Notes under the pieces: generated by a model
Database searches by the model: none
The model's input: the letters and a program-made list of their open reading frames with translations, nothing else
Told to the model about the DNA's origin: nothing
Program-made: the position numbers and the translations under genes
Assembly (NCBI RefSeq): GCF_000368565.1
Contig: NZ_KB849545.1
Span: 500,813-564,812 of the forward strand
Source of the DNA: Acinetobacter gerneri DSM 14967 = CIP 107464 = MTCC 9824
Lineage (GTDB): Bacteria > Pseudomonadota > Gammaproteobacteria > Pseudomonadales > Moraxellaceae
DNA length: 64,000 nt
Direction of reading: 5' to 3'
Part shown: piece by piece, positions 17,798 to 26,607 of the stretch
How the letters are laid out: each line of letters begins with the position of its first letter
Numbering within the stretch: the first letter of the stretch is position 1

Positions 17798-18718
17798 ATG
17801 AGTGCAAATACCCCTTGTATAAGATCAAGCGTTTTAAGTGAATTGAACCATTGTAATATATGGCTAAAAATGGAATCGTGCCAGTCTACTGGTTCATTTA
17901 AACAAAGAAGTATAGGGAATGCTTGTTTGCAATACTCAAAACAAGGGGCGAAAAGATTTATCAGTTCATCAGGGGGGAATGCTGGTATTTCTGTTGCTTA
18001 TATGGGGAATGAACTCAATATTCCAGTCACTATCGTTGTTCCTAAAACGACTTCTGCTAAAGCGATACAACTCATGCGTGAAGAAAATGCAGAGGTTATT
18101 GTTCATGGTAATTCATGGGGTGAAGCTAATGATCTAGCTTTAACGTATGTAAGTCCTGAAGCAGTATATATTCACCCGTTCGATGATCCATATCTATGGA
18201 ATGGTATTGCACCTATTATTGATGAGGTTATCGCTGAGGGTATAAAACCTGATGCCGTTATCTTATCTGTCGGTGGTGGTAGCCTTCTCTCTGGAATTAG
18301 CCAAGGTTTAAAAGCAAATTCACTCACGATCCCGATCTATGCCATTGAAACTGAAGGAACTGCCTCTCTTAATGCTTCTATTAAAATAAGCAAATATGTC
18401 AAATTAGAAGACGTCACAGGCATTGCTACAACACTCGCAGCCAAACAAGTATGTGAAAATGCTTTTAAAATTTCTCAAAATGAAAACATCGTTGGGTTAA
18501 CTGTTACAGATGAAGAAGCTCTTCGTGCTTGTTTTCGTTTTTTGGATGACCATAGGACATTGGTTGAACCTGCTTGTGGGGCAACGTTATCAACACTATA
18601 TGATAAAAAAATCTCATTTCCCTCTTTAACAAACGTTTTAGTGATTGTTTGTGGAGGAGCATCAATTACTTTAAAACAGTTATTAAAATATGCTGAAGGT
18701 AATACCCCCCATTTTTAA
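17798..18718 (+). CDS. PLP-dependent serine/threonine dehydratase (L-serine ammonia-lyase type)
   Basis: Fold-type II PLP enzyme of 306 residues predicted to deaminate L-serine and/or L-threonine to a 2-oxoacid and ammonium. The PLP lysine is Lys35 in STGSFKQR, the substrate-binding loop is SSSGGNAGIS (about 56-65), the phosphate-binding glycine loop is VGGGSLLSG (about 167-175), and a cysteine lies in VIVCGGAS near the C-terminus. There is no regulatory ACT domain, as in catabolic or eukaryote-like serine dehydratases. No clear ribosome site precedes the ATG. Its stop codon touches the left end of an IS3-family element. It stands apart from neighbours in function and may have been acquired; specificity is uncertain. 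Confidence 0.82.
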   Translation: MSANTPCIRSSVLSELNHCNIWLKMESCQSTGSFKQRSIGNACLQYSKQGAKRFISSSGGNAGISVAYMGNELNIPVTIVVPKTTSAKAIQLMREENAEVIVHGNSWGEANDLALTYVSPEAVYIHPFDDPYLWNGIAPIIDEVIAEGIKPDAVILSVGGGSLLSGISQGLKANSLTIPIYAIETEGTASLNASIKISKYVKLEDVTGIATTLAAKQVCENAFKISQNENIVGLTVTDEEALRACFRFLDDHRTLVEPACGATLSTLYDKKISFPSLTNVLVIVCGGASITLKQLLKYAEGNTPHF

Positions 18719-18750
18719 TTGAATTAATGGGTAGAAAATCTAAAGCCTTG

Positions 18751-19497
18751 TTATTGTTTAAAAATAGGTGGACAACCATTTACTGACATATGAGGTCGTT
18801 CATGATTATAAAAGTACTGCCAGTCAGTTGTATAGTCCTGCACCTCGCTCAGATCTCGAAATAAATATTGATTTAGACACTCATAACGTACTGTACGATT
18901 AAATCGCTCAACATATGCATTTTGCTGTGGATTGCCTGGTTGAGTAAATACATGCTCAATACCATGCTGATCACACCACTTTTCCATCAGCTCACTTATA
19001 TACTCTGGGCCATTGTCGGTTCTAATGCGTTTAGGTTTACCTCGCCATTCAATGAGCTGATCAAGTCCTCTCAGCACACGTTCTGCTGGCAACGAAAAGT
19101 CAATCAATATATCCAATGACTCGCGATTATAGTCATCAATCACGTTGTGAACTCGATAACTACGTCCATCACTGAGTTGATCATACATAAAGTCCATTGA
19201 CCATGATTCATTCTTAGCTGTCGGTACTGCAAGGGTTTCAGGCTGTTCTCGTTTAATCCGCTTATTAGGCTTGATTCTTAAATTAAGCTCAAGCTCCTTA
19301 TAAATGCGATAGACACGTTTGTGGTTCCATTTGTATTTTTTAACATTACGCAAATACAGGAAACAAAGCTTGAAGCCCCATGTTTTATGATCATTGGTTA
19401 ATTGAATCAACCATTCGGCAATCTGTTGATTCTCTTCATCTAAACGAGCTTTATAGCGATAACACGTTTGACTGACTTTAAAAATTAAGCAGGCCAT
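18751..19497 (-). CDS. IS3-family transposase OrfB (DDE integrase core)
   Basis: Catalytic part of the IS3 transposase. The DDE residues are seen in WSMDFMYD, RTDNGPEYIS and NAYVERFNRT, in the normal spacing. The frame is open upstream of the ATG at 19497 as far as orfA; after a -1 shift on AAAAAAG at 19566-19572 the fused OrfAB continues through VLRPVQRKLLAQQA and this frame, and that fusion is the active transposase. The C-terminus ends PHMSVNGCPPIFKQ, as in intact relatives, so the gene does not seem truncated. Confidence 0.9.
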   Translation of the reverse strand: MACLIFKVSQTCYRYKARLDEENQQIAEWLIQLTNDHKTWGFKLCFLYLRNVKKYKWNHKRVYRIYKELELNLRIKPNKRIKREQPETLAVPTAKNESWSMDFMYDQLSDGRSYRVHNVIDDYNRESLDILIDFSLPAERVLRGLDQLIEWRGKPKRIRTDNGPEYISELMEKWCDQHGIEHVFTQPGNPQQNAYVERFNRTVRYECLNQYLFRDLSEVQDYTTDWQYFYNHERPHMSVNGCPPIFKQ

Positions 19498-19559
19498 GCT
19501 GATTGAAATCTTAAATTGCTCAGTAGCTTGCTGAGCAAGTAACTTTCGCTGAACAGGCC

Positions 19560-19826
19560 TTAAAACTTTTTTAAAAGTGCATCTTGCAAGATGTCTGACT
19601 TTAGCCGCTCATCAGCATACATGCGTTTTAAACGGGCATTTTCAGCCTCAAGTTCTTTAAGCCGCGTCATCATTGAAAGATCCATGCCGCCATATTTGGA
19701 CTTCCACTTGTAGAATGTAGCAGAGCTCATACCATGTTCGCGGCACAAGTTCGGTATGGGTGTTCCTGCTTCAGCTTGCTTCAAGATACTCATGATCAAG
19801 CTGTCTGAATACTTAGATGTTTTCAT
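19560..19826 (-). CDS. IS3-family transposase OrfA (helix-turn-helix)
   Basis: The 88-residue N-terminal transposase part, containing a helix-turn-helix (AGTPIPNLCREHGMSSATFYKWKSKYGG) and a C-terminal leucine-zipper-like helix (LKELEAENARLKRMYADERLK). It ends LLKKF just after the sequence TTA-AAA-AAG, the slippery site from which ribosomes shift -1 into orfB. OrfA alone binds the inverted repeats and represses transposition in studied members of the family. Confidence 0.9.
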   Translation of the reverse strand: MKTSKYSDSLIMSILKQAEAGTPIPNLCREHGMSSATFYKWKSKYGGMDLSMMTRLKELEAENARLKRMYADERLKSDILQDALLKKF

Positions 19827-20065
19827 AGAAAATCTCCTTAAATCAAGGTTATTCGATTTTCTACTTTTAAACTCAATTATTTTTAGGGAGGATTACCGAA
19901 GATTTTAAATTTAACATATAGTTTTCAGGGAAAATTAACAATTTTTGTCAGCAGTAGACAGGCCAAACCACTGATAGTCGATTAACTCCATGATTCATTT
20001 TTCCGACTCCTAGATTGACAAAGAATCACTTAAACCCAGTTTATGGATACATCACAAGTCTAGCA

Positions 20066-20569
20066 TCAAACTTCTTGGATAATATCCAATAATATCGGCT
20101 GTACGATTTGCAAATAATCTTTTGATTTCATTTTAATTGATTTGCTCAAACTGCCTGCATTAAAAGCAATTTCATCAAAACGATTAAAAATATCATGATC
20201 AGCAATCACCGTTAATGCATCATGAAAACTAAATGGCGGTACTGAGCCCGGAACACATGCCGTCAACTCAAAAGCTGTTTCCACGCTTGCCATTGAAACA
20301 CGTTTCACTTGTATGGCTTCTGCTAGTTTTTTAAAGTCAACTTTGCGATCACCTGCACTAATCACCAAAAGATATTGGTACTTACTTTGCCCACGAATCT
20401 GACAAACCAAAGCTTTCGCACCCTGCCCTACTTCTGTACCTCGAATTTTGGCGACTTCTTCACTTTTTCCTTCTGATGCATGTTCAATGACTTGATATTG
20501 GACATGCTTTGAATCGAGTAAACTTGAAATTTGCTCAAAAGGCGACTGGTTTAGGGATGCTTCAGTCAT
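20066..20569 (-). CDS. YbaK/EbsC-type aminoacyl-tRNA deacylase
   Basis: Predicted editing protein related to the prolyl-tRNA synthetase INS domain, which hydrolyses mischarged aminoacyl-tRNA. The 167 residues show the family pattern of VIEHASEGKSEEVAKIRGTEVGQGAKALV with the conserved lysine-containing GAKALV, the VISAGDRKVDFKKL strand, and the GSVPPF turn. The ATG at 20569 follows GAGGAA by seven bases; an upstream in-frame TTG lies within that ribosome site and is rejected. It is more like the free-standing YbaK/YeaK group than ProRS itself; which tRNA it edits is unknown. Confidence 0.82.
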   Translation of the reverse strand: MTEASLNQSPFEQISSLLDSKHVQYQVIEHASEGKSEEVAKIRGTEVGQGAKALVCQIRGQSKYQYLLVISAGDRKVDFKKLAEAIQVKRVSMASVETAFELTACVPGSVPPFSFHDALTVIADHDIFNRFDEIAFNAGSLSKSIKMKSKDYLQIVQPILLDIIQEV

Positions 20570-20695
20570 GTTATTCTTCCTCAATTTTATTCTTTAAAAT
20601 ACGACTAACACATTAAAGTCATCGCGTTAAACTTTTGTGATAAATATAATATATCTAATGGATTTGAGCGATTAAGATCAAACCTACACTGATAT

Positions 20696-20726
20696 AAAAA
20701 AACCTGCATATTGATGCAGGTTTTTG
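20696..20726 (-). terminator. Intrinsic terminator of ppa
   Basis: A run of seven As, stem ACCTGCAT-attg-ATGCAGGT and a T run, just beyond the ppa stop; symmetrical. Confidence 0.92.
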
Positions 20727-20750
20727 ATTTAGAAAATAAATTCTAAATGA

Positions 20751-21275
20751 TTATTTAGCAGCTTCGATTGCTTTAAGTACTTCTGCTTTAGCAACATCAG
20801 CACCTTCCCAACCAGTCAACTTAACCCATTTTCCAGGTTCTAAATCTTTGTAATGTGCAAAGAAATGTTCGATTTGGTTGATCAATAATTCAGGAAGATC
20901 TGTATATTCTTGAACATCTTTATAAAGTGGAGTCAATTTTTCGTGTGGAACTGCTACAAGTTTAGCATCGATACCACCGTCATCTTCCATGTTCAATTTA
21001 CCAACAGGACGACAACGAATCACTGAACCATGTACCAATGGGTAAGGTGTAACAACCAATACGTCTAATGGGTCACCATCTTCAGATAAAGTATTTGGTA
21101 CATAACCATAGTTCGCAGGATAGAACATTGCTGTAGCCATGAAACGGTCTACAAACAAAGCATCAGAATCTTTATCTACTTCGTATTTGATTGGTGATGC
21201 GTTTGCAGGAATTTCGATAACAACATAGATATCGTTAGGTGCATCTTTACCCGCTGGGATATTACTGTAGCTCAT
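20751..21275 (-). CDS. ppa: Inorganic pyrophosphatase
   Basis: Family I soluble pyrophosphatase, hydrolysing the pyrophosphate released by biosynthetic reactions in the cytosol. The 174-residue protein has the metal-binding signature EDGDPLDVLVV with Asp66, Asp68 and Asp71, the NYGYVP motif, and the YKDLEPGKWVK segment near the C-terminus. Length and motifs are those of the E. coli hexameric enzyme. It is a single-gene unit between the YbaK-type gene and a MAPEG gene, with its own strong terminator. Confidence 0.97.
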   Translation of the reverse strand: MSYSNIPAGKDAPNDIYVVIEIPANASPIKYEVDKDSDALFVDRFMATAMFYPANYGYVPNTLSEDGDPLDVLVVTPYPLVHGSVIRCRPVGKLNMEDDGGIDAKLVAVPHEKLTPLYKDVQEYTDLPELLINQIEHFFAHYKDLEPGKWVKLTGWEGADVAKAEVLKAIEAAK

Positions 21276-21407
21276 ACAATACTCTTTAACAGTTCAATGT
21301 TTAAATCTTGCCGATTATAACGCTATAAATCGCAAATTTATGCAAATTATACAATTTGCCAGATAAAAATAGCGAAGTTCATAGACAATGCTTGGCTATT
21401 TTTATGT

Positions 21408-21812
21408 CTAGATCGTCATCATTTTGATAATAATAATGAACAATGTAATAGGACAAAGGAGTGATAAGAACCAAATGATCGATCTCAAGGTCGATAGATT
21501 GGCCAAATAACATAGTCCATAAATCACACGTAGTGCGATATAGATCATTCCCAATTTCATAATAATGAATTGAGGGACGACCAAATACTCTGCCATCAAA
21601 ATTGAGGCGATAAAGAGAGGCAAACTCTCAAAACTATTCTGTTGCACAGCATTGGCACGTGCTGCAAGCCCAGTGGTTTTTGCTAAAAATTCACGTGGAT
21701 TTTGATTATCTTTGAGTTTAAATCCACCCACAACCTTTGCAATAATTGCAAAAGCATAAGGTAGCAAGCAAGCTGCTAAAATGAGATAGATAATGCCACT
21801 GATCTCTTGCAT
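21408..21812 (-). CDS. MAPEG family membrane protein
   Basis: Small integral membrane protein of 134 residues with four predicted helices (about 3-25, 60-80, 83-105 and 112-134), matching the MAPEG superfamily (membrane-associated eicosanoid and glutathione metabolism). The family segment NPREFLAKTTGLAARANAVQQNSFESLPLF is characteristic, with the conserved Arg-Ala-x-x-Ala/Asn and Glu. Bacterial members have unknown substrates, possibly glutathione conjugation. The start is placed at 21812, with GAGAA upstream; an ATG five codons earlier is also possible. It is head-to-head with the next gene, with under 100 bases between them. Confidence 0.8.
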   Translation of the reverse strand: MQEISGIIYLILAACLLPYAFAIIAKVVGGFKLKDNQNPREFLAKTTGLAARANAVQQNSFESLPLFIASILMAEYLVVPQFIIMKLGMIYIALRVIYGLCYLANLSTLRSIIWFLSLLCPITLFIIIIKMMTI

Positions 21813-21909
21813 GAATATTATTCTCATGATTTTTTCAGTTGCATATCATAGCATGGTGTTTATAAGATGTTTTTTGTTAAATAGTACGTTTTACAAAATT
21901 GGAGCAGAC

Positions 21910-22287
21910 ATGATCAATCCAGATCAGAAAGAAATGTTAGATGTGTTAGATCAACGACAGAAGCATCAGCAAAAACTGGATCGGGTATTTAAAATCGTGA
22001 TTCCAATTATGGCCTTTTTACTCTGTGTGATTTGCGCCAATATGAATTGGCAATCGACATTAGGCACATTTATCATGCTTTGGGTCGCATTTTACGCTGT
22101 TGGCATCAAACGTTTAAACGTCTGGTTGTGGGTGTTTGTCGTCGCTTTATATTGTTTGGTCGATATCTTTTTTAGTTATGGCACATTTCAGATTGAAGCC
22201 ATTGGTCGCCAAATGGGTACGATGATGGTATTTGTGATTATTTTAGGTATTGGTCGCCCTTATGTTGATCAGTGGTTTATAAAATAA
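21910..22287 (+). CDS. Small membrane protein of unknown function
   Basis: A 125-residue protein starting MINPDQKEMLDVLDQRQKHQQ, a charged cytosolic helix, followed by three or four hydrophobic segments (about 30-48, 53-70, 76-95 and 105-122). GGAG lies five bases before the ATG at 21910; the frame extends further upstream but that part overlaps the divergent gene's start and is rejected. No known domain is recognised. It is single and ends at a strong bidirectional terminator shared with fadD. Confidence 0.72.
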   Translation: MINPDQKEMLDVLDQRQKHQQKLDRVFKIVIPIMAFLLCVICANMNWQSTLGTFIMLWVAFYAVGIKRLNVWLWVFVVALYCLVDIFFSYGTFQIEAIGRQMGTMMVFVIILGIGRPYVDQWFIK

Positions 22288-22303
22288 TCCTCCCTGCTCC
22301 AAA

Positions 22304-22336
22304 TAAAAAAACCTCTTACATTGAAGAGGTTTTTTT
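22304..22336. terminator. Bidirectional intrinsic terminator
   Basis: A7, stem ACCTCTT-acatt-GAAGAGGT-like, T7, between the convergent membrane-protein gene and fadD. Confidence 0.92.
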
Positions 22337-22380
22337 ATTTTCAAATCACTCAAATCATATCAATGAGCGACATGATTGGC

Positions 22381-24057
22381 TTAGTTGGTTTTACGTAAGT
22401 CTTTACGCAAGATCTTGCCTACATTTGATTTTGGCAATTCATCCATAAATTCAACATAACGTGGACGTTTGTAGCCCGTTAAGTTTTCTTTTGCGAATGC
22501 TAAAACTTCTTCGGTTGTTAAAGATGGATCTTTTTTCACAACGAATAATTTTGGAACTTCACCTGATTTTTCATCAGGAACACCAATAGCTGCAACTTCC
22601 AAGATTTTTGGATGAGTCGCCATCACTTCTTCGATTTCAGAAGGATAAACATTAAAACCTGATACCAAAATCATGTCTTTTTTACGGTCAACAATCTTGG
22701 TATAACCGCGTTCATCCATCACACCGATATCGCCAGTACGGAAGAAACCATTGGTCATGACTTTTTCAGTTTCATCAGGGCGATTCCAGTAGCCTTTCAT
22801 GACTTGTGGACCACGAATCGAAATTTCACCTTGTTCACCCAATGCAACTTCATTGCCATCGTCATCTAAAATCGCAACTTCAGTAGATGGTAATGGAACA
22901 CCAATCGTACCGCTAAATGCTTCAGATGCTGGTGGATTTGCTGTTGCAACTGGTGAGGTTTCTGAAAGACCATAGCCTTCAATAATCGTCGTGCCTGTAA
23001 TTTTTTTCCAAGCTTCAGCGGTTGAAGGAAGTACTGCCATACCTCCGCCCATTGCCATTTTCAACTTGCTAAAATCAAGTTGTTTAAAATCTTCATTGTG
23101 CACAAGTGCATTGAACAAAGTATTTACAGCAGGGAAAAATGCAGGTGGATGATTTTTTAAATCTTTAATCACAGAGGGTAGATCACGTGGGTTGGCAATC
23201 AATACGTTCGCTTCACCTTTATACATACCGTATAACGCACATACCATGAAAGCAAAAATATGGTATAGCGGTAAGGCACAGATAATACGATCATCTTTGC
23301 TGCCATCTTGTGCGCCAAACTTACTTTGGAAAATGCCATCACATTGCAAAAGGTTTGCGACCAAGTTGCGATGTGTCAATTCAGCACCTTTCGCAACACC
23401 TGTCGTCCCGCCTGTATATTGCAGAACTGCGGTATCGCTCAAAGTCATATTTGGACGTTTGTAATTGTTTGCATTGGCTTTTGCCATCGCAGCATTGAAA
23501 CGGATATGCCCCGGAATATTCCATGCAGGAATTTGTTTACGCACTTTACGTAACACAAAATTGACCAAAGTACCTTTCAACGTACCCAACATATCCCCAA
23601 CCGAAGCAACGATGACATGCTTCACAGGTGTTTTACCTAAAATACTTTGATAAACAGAAGCAAAGTTTTCGATAATCACCAACACTTCTACGCCTGCATC
23701 ATTTAACTGATGCTCAAGCTCACGCGCGGTGTAAAGTGGATTAACATTGACCAATACCAGACCTGCACGAAACACGCCTAAAGCCACAACTGGATATTGG
23801 AAAACGTTTGGCATCATTACGGCTACACGTGTGCCTTTTGCAAGTCCTAAGCTTTGCAAATATGCTGCAAATTTACGGCTTGCAGCATCAAGTTCATCAA
23901 AGGACATTGTTTTATCCATAAAGATAAAAGCATCACGTGAACCAAATTTCTGGAAATTACGTTCAAAAATGTCGTTTAAAGATGTATTTTCTGGTGGCAA
24001 TTCAATTGTTTCAGGAATTCCAGTCTTTTTGTACTCTGCGTACCAGATCTTTTCCAT
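22381..24057 (-). CDS. fadD: Long-chain-fatty-acid--CoA ligase
   Basis: ATP-dependent acyl-CoA synthetase of the ANL superfamily that activates fatty acids for beta-oxidation or incorporation, acting at the inner face of the inner membrane. The 558 residues include the P-loop YTGGTTGVAKGAELTHRN (about 210-227), the GYGLSETSPV motif (about 355), the FRTGDIGVMDERGY hinge with its aspartate, and the C-terminal lysine in NVGKILRKDLR. The length and motifs fit FadD of E. coli (561). Transcribed alone leftwards; 149 bases separate it from parC upstream. Chain-length preference cannot be read from the sequence. Confidence 0.92.
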   Translation of the reverse strand: MEKIWYAEYKKTGIPETIELPPENTSLNDIFERNFQKFGSRDAFIFMDKTMSFDELDAASRKFAAYLQSLGLAKGTRVAVMMPNVFQYPVVALGVFRAGLVLVNVNPLYTARELEHQLNDAGVEVLVIIENFASVYQSILGKTPVKHVIVASVGDMLGTLKGTLVNFVLRKVRKQIPAWNIPGHIRFNAAMAKANANNYKRPNMTLSDTAVLQYTGGTTGVAKGAELTHRNLVANLLQCDGIFQSKFGAQDGSKDDRIICALPLYHIFAFMVCALYGMYKGEANVLIANPRDLPSVIKDLKNHPPAFFPAVNTLFNALVHNEDFKQLDFSKLKMAMGGGMAVLPSTAEAWKKITGTTIIEGYGLSETSPVATANPPASEAFSGTIGVPLPSTEVAILDDDGNEVALGEQGEISIRGPQVMKGYWNRPDETEKVMTNGFFRTGDIGVMDERGYTKIVDRKKDMILVSGFNVYPSEIEEVMATHPKILEVAAIGVPDEKSGEVPKLFVVKKDPSLTTEEVLAFAKENLTGYKRPRYVEFMDELPKSNVGKILRKDLRKTN

Positions 24058-24206
24058 AATGCCATTATCTCCAATCAGTAATCCTTAGTTTTAAACTGTT
24101 TTTTCTCAATATTAAGCATCGTTTTTTGCCTTGTTTTGCTCAATATTGCATCCATTTTCACGAATTGTTGTCATATATAACGTATTTCGATCAATGGATG
24201 CTAGTT

Positions 24207-26426
24207 TTATCTTTGAATGAACAGTTTATTTGCTTTTTGATAACCCCGTGGTAAGAGTTGACCTTTACTTGCACGCTTACCCATATATTTTTGTAGATCA
24301 TCGCCTTTTAGTTTTAGCTGTTGATTCCCTGCAAACACTTGAATTATTTCATTTAAATTCAATGTTATCACGGACTGAACCAGATCATCAGCTTCAAGTT
24401 GTATCAACTTGTTTCCTTTCCCTTTGTTCAGGATTGGCAAATCTGACAAATCAACAATCAACAATCTTCCAGCTGTACTTAAAATGGCGAGATGTGTTGC
24501 GTCTTCTGTTTTAAGTAATGGTAAGGCTTTACTATCGCTCGACACACTCAAGAAAGATTTACCTGCTTTGGCATTGGTATCCAAATGTTTGGCATTGGTT
24601 GTAAAGCCGTAGCCTTTAGTACTGAGTGCCACGATATTTTGTTCATCTTCTGCGACCATGATTTGGATAAATCCAACACCATTTGCAGGAGAAAGTTTTG
24701 AACTCAACGGTTCACCTAAGCCACGTGCCGATGGCAAACTATTGATCGGTAATGCATAGCTACGCCCTGTTTCATCAAGCACGTAAACACGTTGATTGGA
24801 CTTACCAATATCAGAACTCAAATATTGGTCGCCTGCACGGAAGTTGAGATTTACAGCATCAACCTCATGACCTTTGGCACAGCGAATCCAACCTGCTTCT
24901 GAAAGGACAACAGTCACAGGCTCAGCCGGCATCAAATCTTGTTCACGAATCGCTGATGCTTCTGCACGTGTCACAATCGGTGAACGACGATCATCACCAA
25001 ATTTTTTCGCATCATCTTTGAGTTCATTGATAATCAAGTTTTTCAAAGATTCTGGATTTGCCAATTGTTCACGAATCACTGCAGCTCTCGCTTCAAGTTC
25101 GTCTTGTTCACGGCGAATTTCCATTTCTTCAAGTTTTGCCAAATGACGTAACTTAAGTTCTAAAATGGCTTCTGCTTGAATCTCATCAATATTGAAATGT
25201 GACATCAATACTGGTTTAGGTTGATCTTCTTCACGAATAATCTTGATCACCGTATCAATATCCAAATAGGCAATCAATAAACCTGCAAGGATATGCAAGC
25301 GTTTTTCGATTTTACTTAGATGATATTGCAGACGACGTGTGACAGTATCTTTACGGATTTCAATCCATTCTAATAAAATTTTACGGATGGATTTAACTTG
25401 TGGTCGACCATCTGCGCCAATCATATTCATATTGACACGATAGCTTGACTCAAGATCAGTCGTAGCAAATAAATGGCTCATCACTGCGTCAGCATCAATA
25501 CGATTTGAACGCAGTACAATCACCAAACGGGTCGGATTTTGGTGATCAGATTCATCACGTACATCGACCACCAATGGCAATTTTTTTGCCTGCATTTGGT
25601 CAGCGATTTGAGTGATAATCTTTGAACCAGACACTTGATATGGCAGCTCTGTGATCACGATTTCATTTTTATCGATCGTATACACCGCTCGGCTACGATA
25701 ACTTCCACGCCCTGTGGTTTGAATTTTCAATAATTCTTCTGCAGGCGTTATGATCTCGGCTCTGGTCGGTAAATCAGGACCCGGTACATATTCTGCGACT
25801 TTTTCATCGGTCAGATTTGGATTGCGAATCAATGCAATCGTACCTTTGACCACTTCACGTAAATTGTGCGGTGGAATGTCAGTCGCCATACCTACTGCGA
25901 TCCCTGTTGTCCCGTTCAGCAAGATATTGGGTACACGAGCCGGTAAAGTGATCGGCTCTTTCATCGAACCGTCAAAGTTATCTTGCCAGTCCACAGTGCC
26001 CTGACCCAACTCTGACAAAAGTAGATCACTATAAGGTGATAATTTTGCTTCGGTATAACGCATCGCAGCGAAGGATTTTGGATCGTCGGGTGAACCCCAG
26101 TTACCTTGACCTTCAATAAATGGATAACGGTAGCTAAAGGGCTGAGCCATCAGCACCATTGCTTCATAACATGCCGAGTCACCATGCGGATGATATTTAC
26201 CTAAAACATCCCCGACGGTACGCGCAGATTTTTTGGGTTTACCACTTGGTTTTAAACCAAGTTCACTCATGGCATAAACAATACGACGCTGTACTGGTTT
26301 TAAACCATCACTAATATGCGGTAATGCACGATCCATAATTACGTACATCGCATAGTTTAAATATGCTTGTTCAGTAAATTCGGCTACGGAGCGGTTTTCT
26401 GTCGCATGATGCGCAAGGCTTGTCAT
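24207..26426 (-). CDS. parC: DNA topoisomerase IV subunit A
   Basis: Breakage-reunion subunit of topoisomerase IV, which unlinks daughter chromosomes. The 739-residue length is that of ParC, not GyrA (which would be near 900 with six C-terminal blades). The catalytic tyrosine is Tyr124 in AAMRYTEAKL. The quinolone-determining region reads YHPHGDSACYEAMV with Ser84 and Glu88, the unmutated, sensitive form. The C-terminal part shows the weaker blade repeats, as expected. parE is not in the window. The leader upstream holds a hairpin described separately. Confidence 0.95.
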   Translation of the reverse strand: MTSLAHHATENRSVAEFTEQAYLNYAMYVIMDRALPHISDGLKPVQRRIVYAMSELGLKPSGKPKKSARTVGDVLGKYHPHGDSACYEAMVLMAQPFSYRYPFIEGQGNWGSPDDPKSFAAMRYTEAKLSPYSDLLLSELGQGTVDWQDNFDGSMKEPITLPARVPNILLNGTTGIAVGMATDIPPHNLREVVKGTIALIRNPNLTDEKVAEYVPGPDLPTRAEIITPAEELLKIQTTGRGSYRSRAVYTIDKNEIVITELPYQVSGSKIITQIADQMQAKKLPLVVDVRDESDHQNPTRLVIVLRSNRIDADAVMSHLFATTDLESSYRVNMNMIGADGRPQVKSIRKILLEWIEIRKDTVTRRLQYHLSKIEKRLHILAGLLIAYLDIDTVIKIIREEDQPKPVLMSHFNIDEIQAEAILELKLRHLAKLEEMEIRREQDELEARAAVIREQLANPESLKNLIINELKDDAKKFGDDRRSPIVTRAEASAIREQDLMPAEPVTVVLSEAGWIRCAKGHEVDAVNLNFRAGDQYLSSDIGKSNQRVYVLDETGRSYALPINSLPSARGLGEPLSSKLSPANGVGFIQIMVAEDEQNIVALSTKGYGFTTNAKHLDTNAKAGKSFLSVSSDSKALPLLKTEDATHLAILSTAGRLLIVDLSDLPILNKGKGNKLIQLEADDLVQSVITLNLNEIIQVFAGNQQLKLKGDDLQKYMGKRASKGQLLPRGYQKANKLFIQR

Positions 26427-26498
26427 AACAACTGTTAATCCTAATAAATCGTTTTAATGTAAAGGAGGCAAAGCCTCTTATTTGTTTTATATGCTAAG

Positions 26499-26541
26499 TC
26501 GCAAGGTATCTGGATACAAGGGGAGAATCAATACCTTACGA
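26499..26541. promoter_or_regulatory. Hairpin in the parC leader
   Basis: TCGCAAGGTAT and ATACCTTACGA pair over 11 positions with one mismatch around a 21-base loop, about 73 bases before the parC start. It may be a leader structure of parC or part of the end of the transporter gene transcript. A smaller GAGGC-aaa-GCCTC hairpin lies at 26465-26477. Confidence 0.4.
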
Positions 26542-26607
26542 CACACCTTGTCTTATGATCAAAATTATCAACGATTAAATCAAGGTTCAAGTCAAAAAGT
26601 AGAACAA

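Larger units (their letters stand above)
18720..19875 (-). mobile_element. IS3-family insertion sequence, apparently complete
   Basis: About 1.16 kb bounded by imperfect inverted repeats: the left end TGAATTAATGGGTAGAAAAT and the right end, read inward, TGAGTTTAAAAGTAGAAAAT, which share GTAGAAAATC and a CCTTG further in. The element carries orfA and orfB in the minus direction with a classical A6G slippage motif. The bases AATT occur on both sides (18717-18720 and 19875-19878), which would be a 4-bp target duplication if the tips are placed one base further in; ends are therefore certain only to about one base. OrfA resembles the IS51-like part of the family; I do not assign a named IS. Confidence 0.85.
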
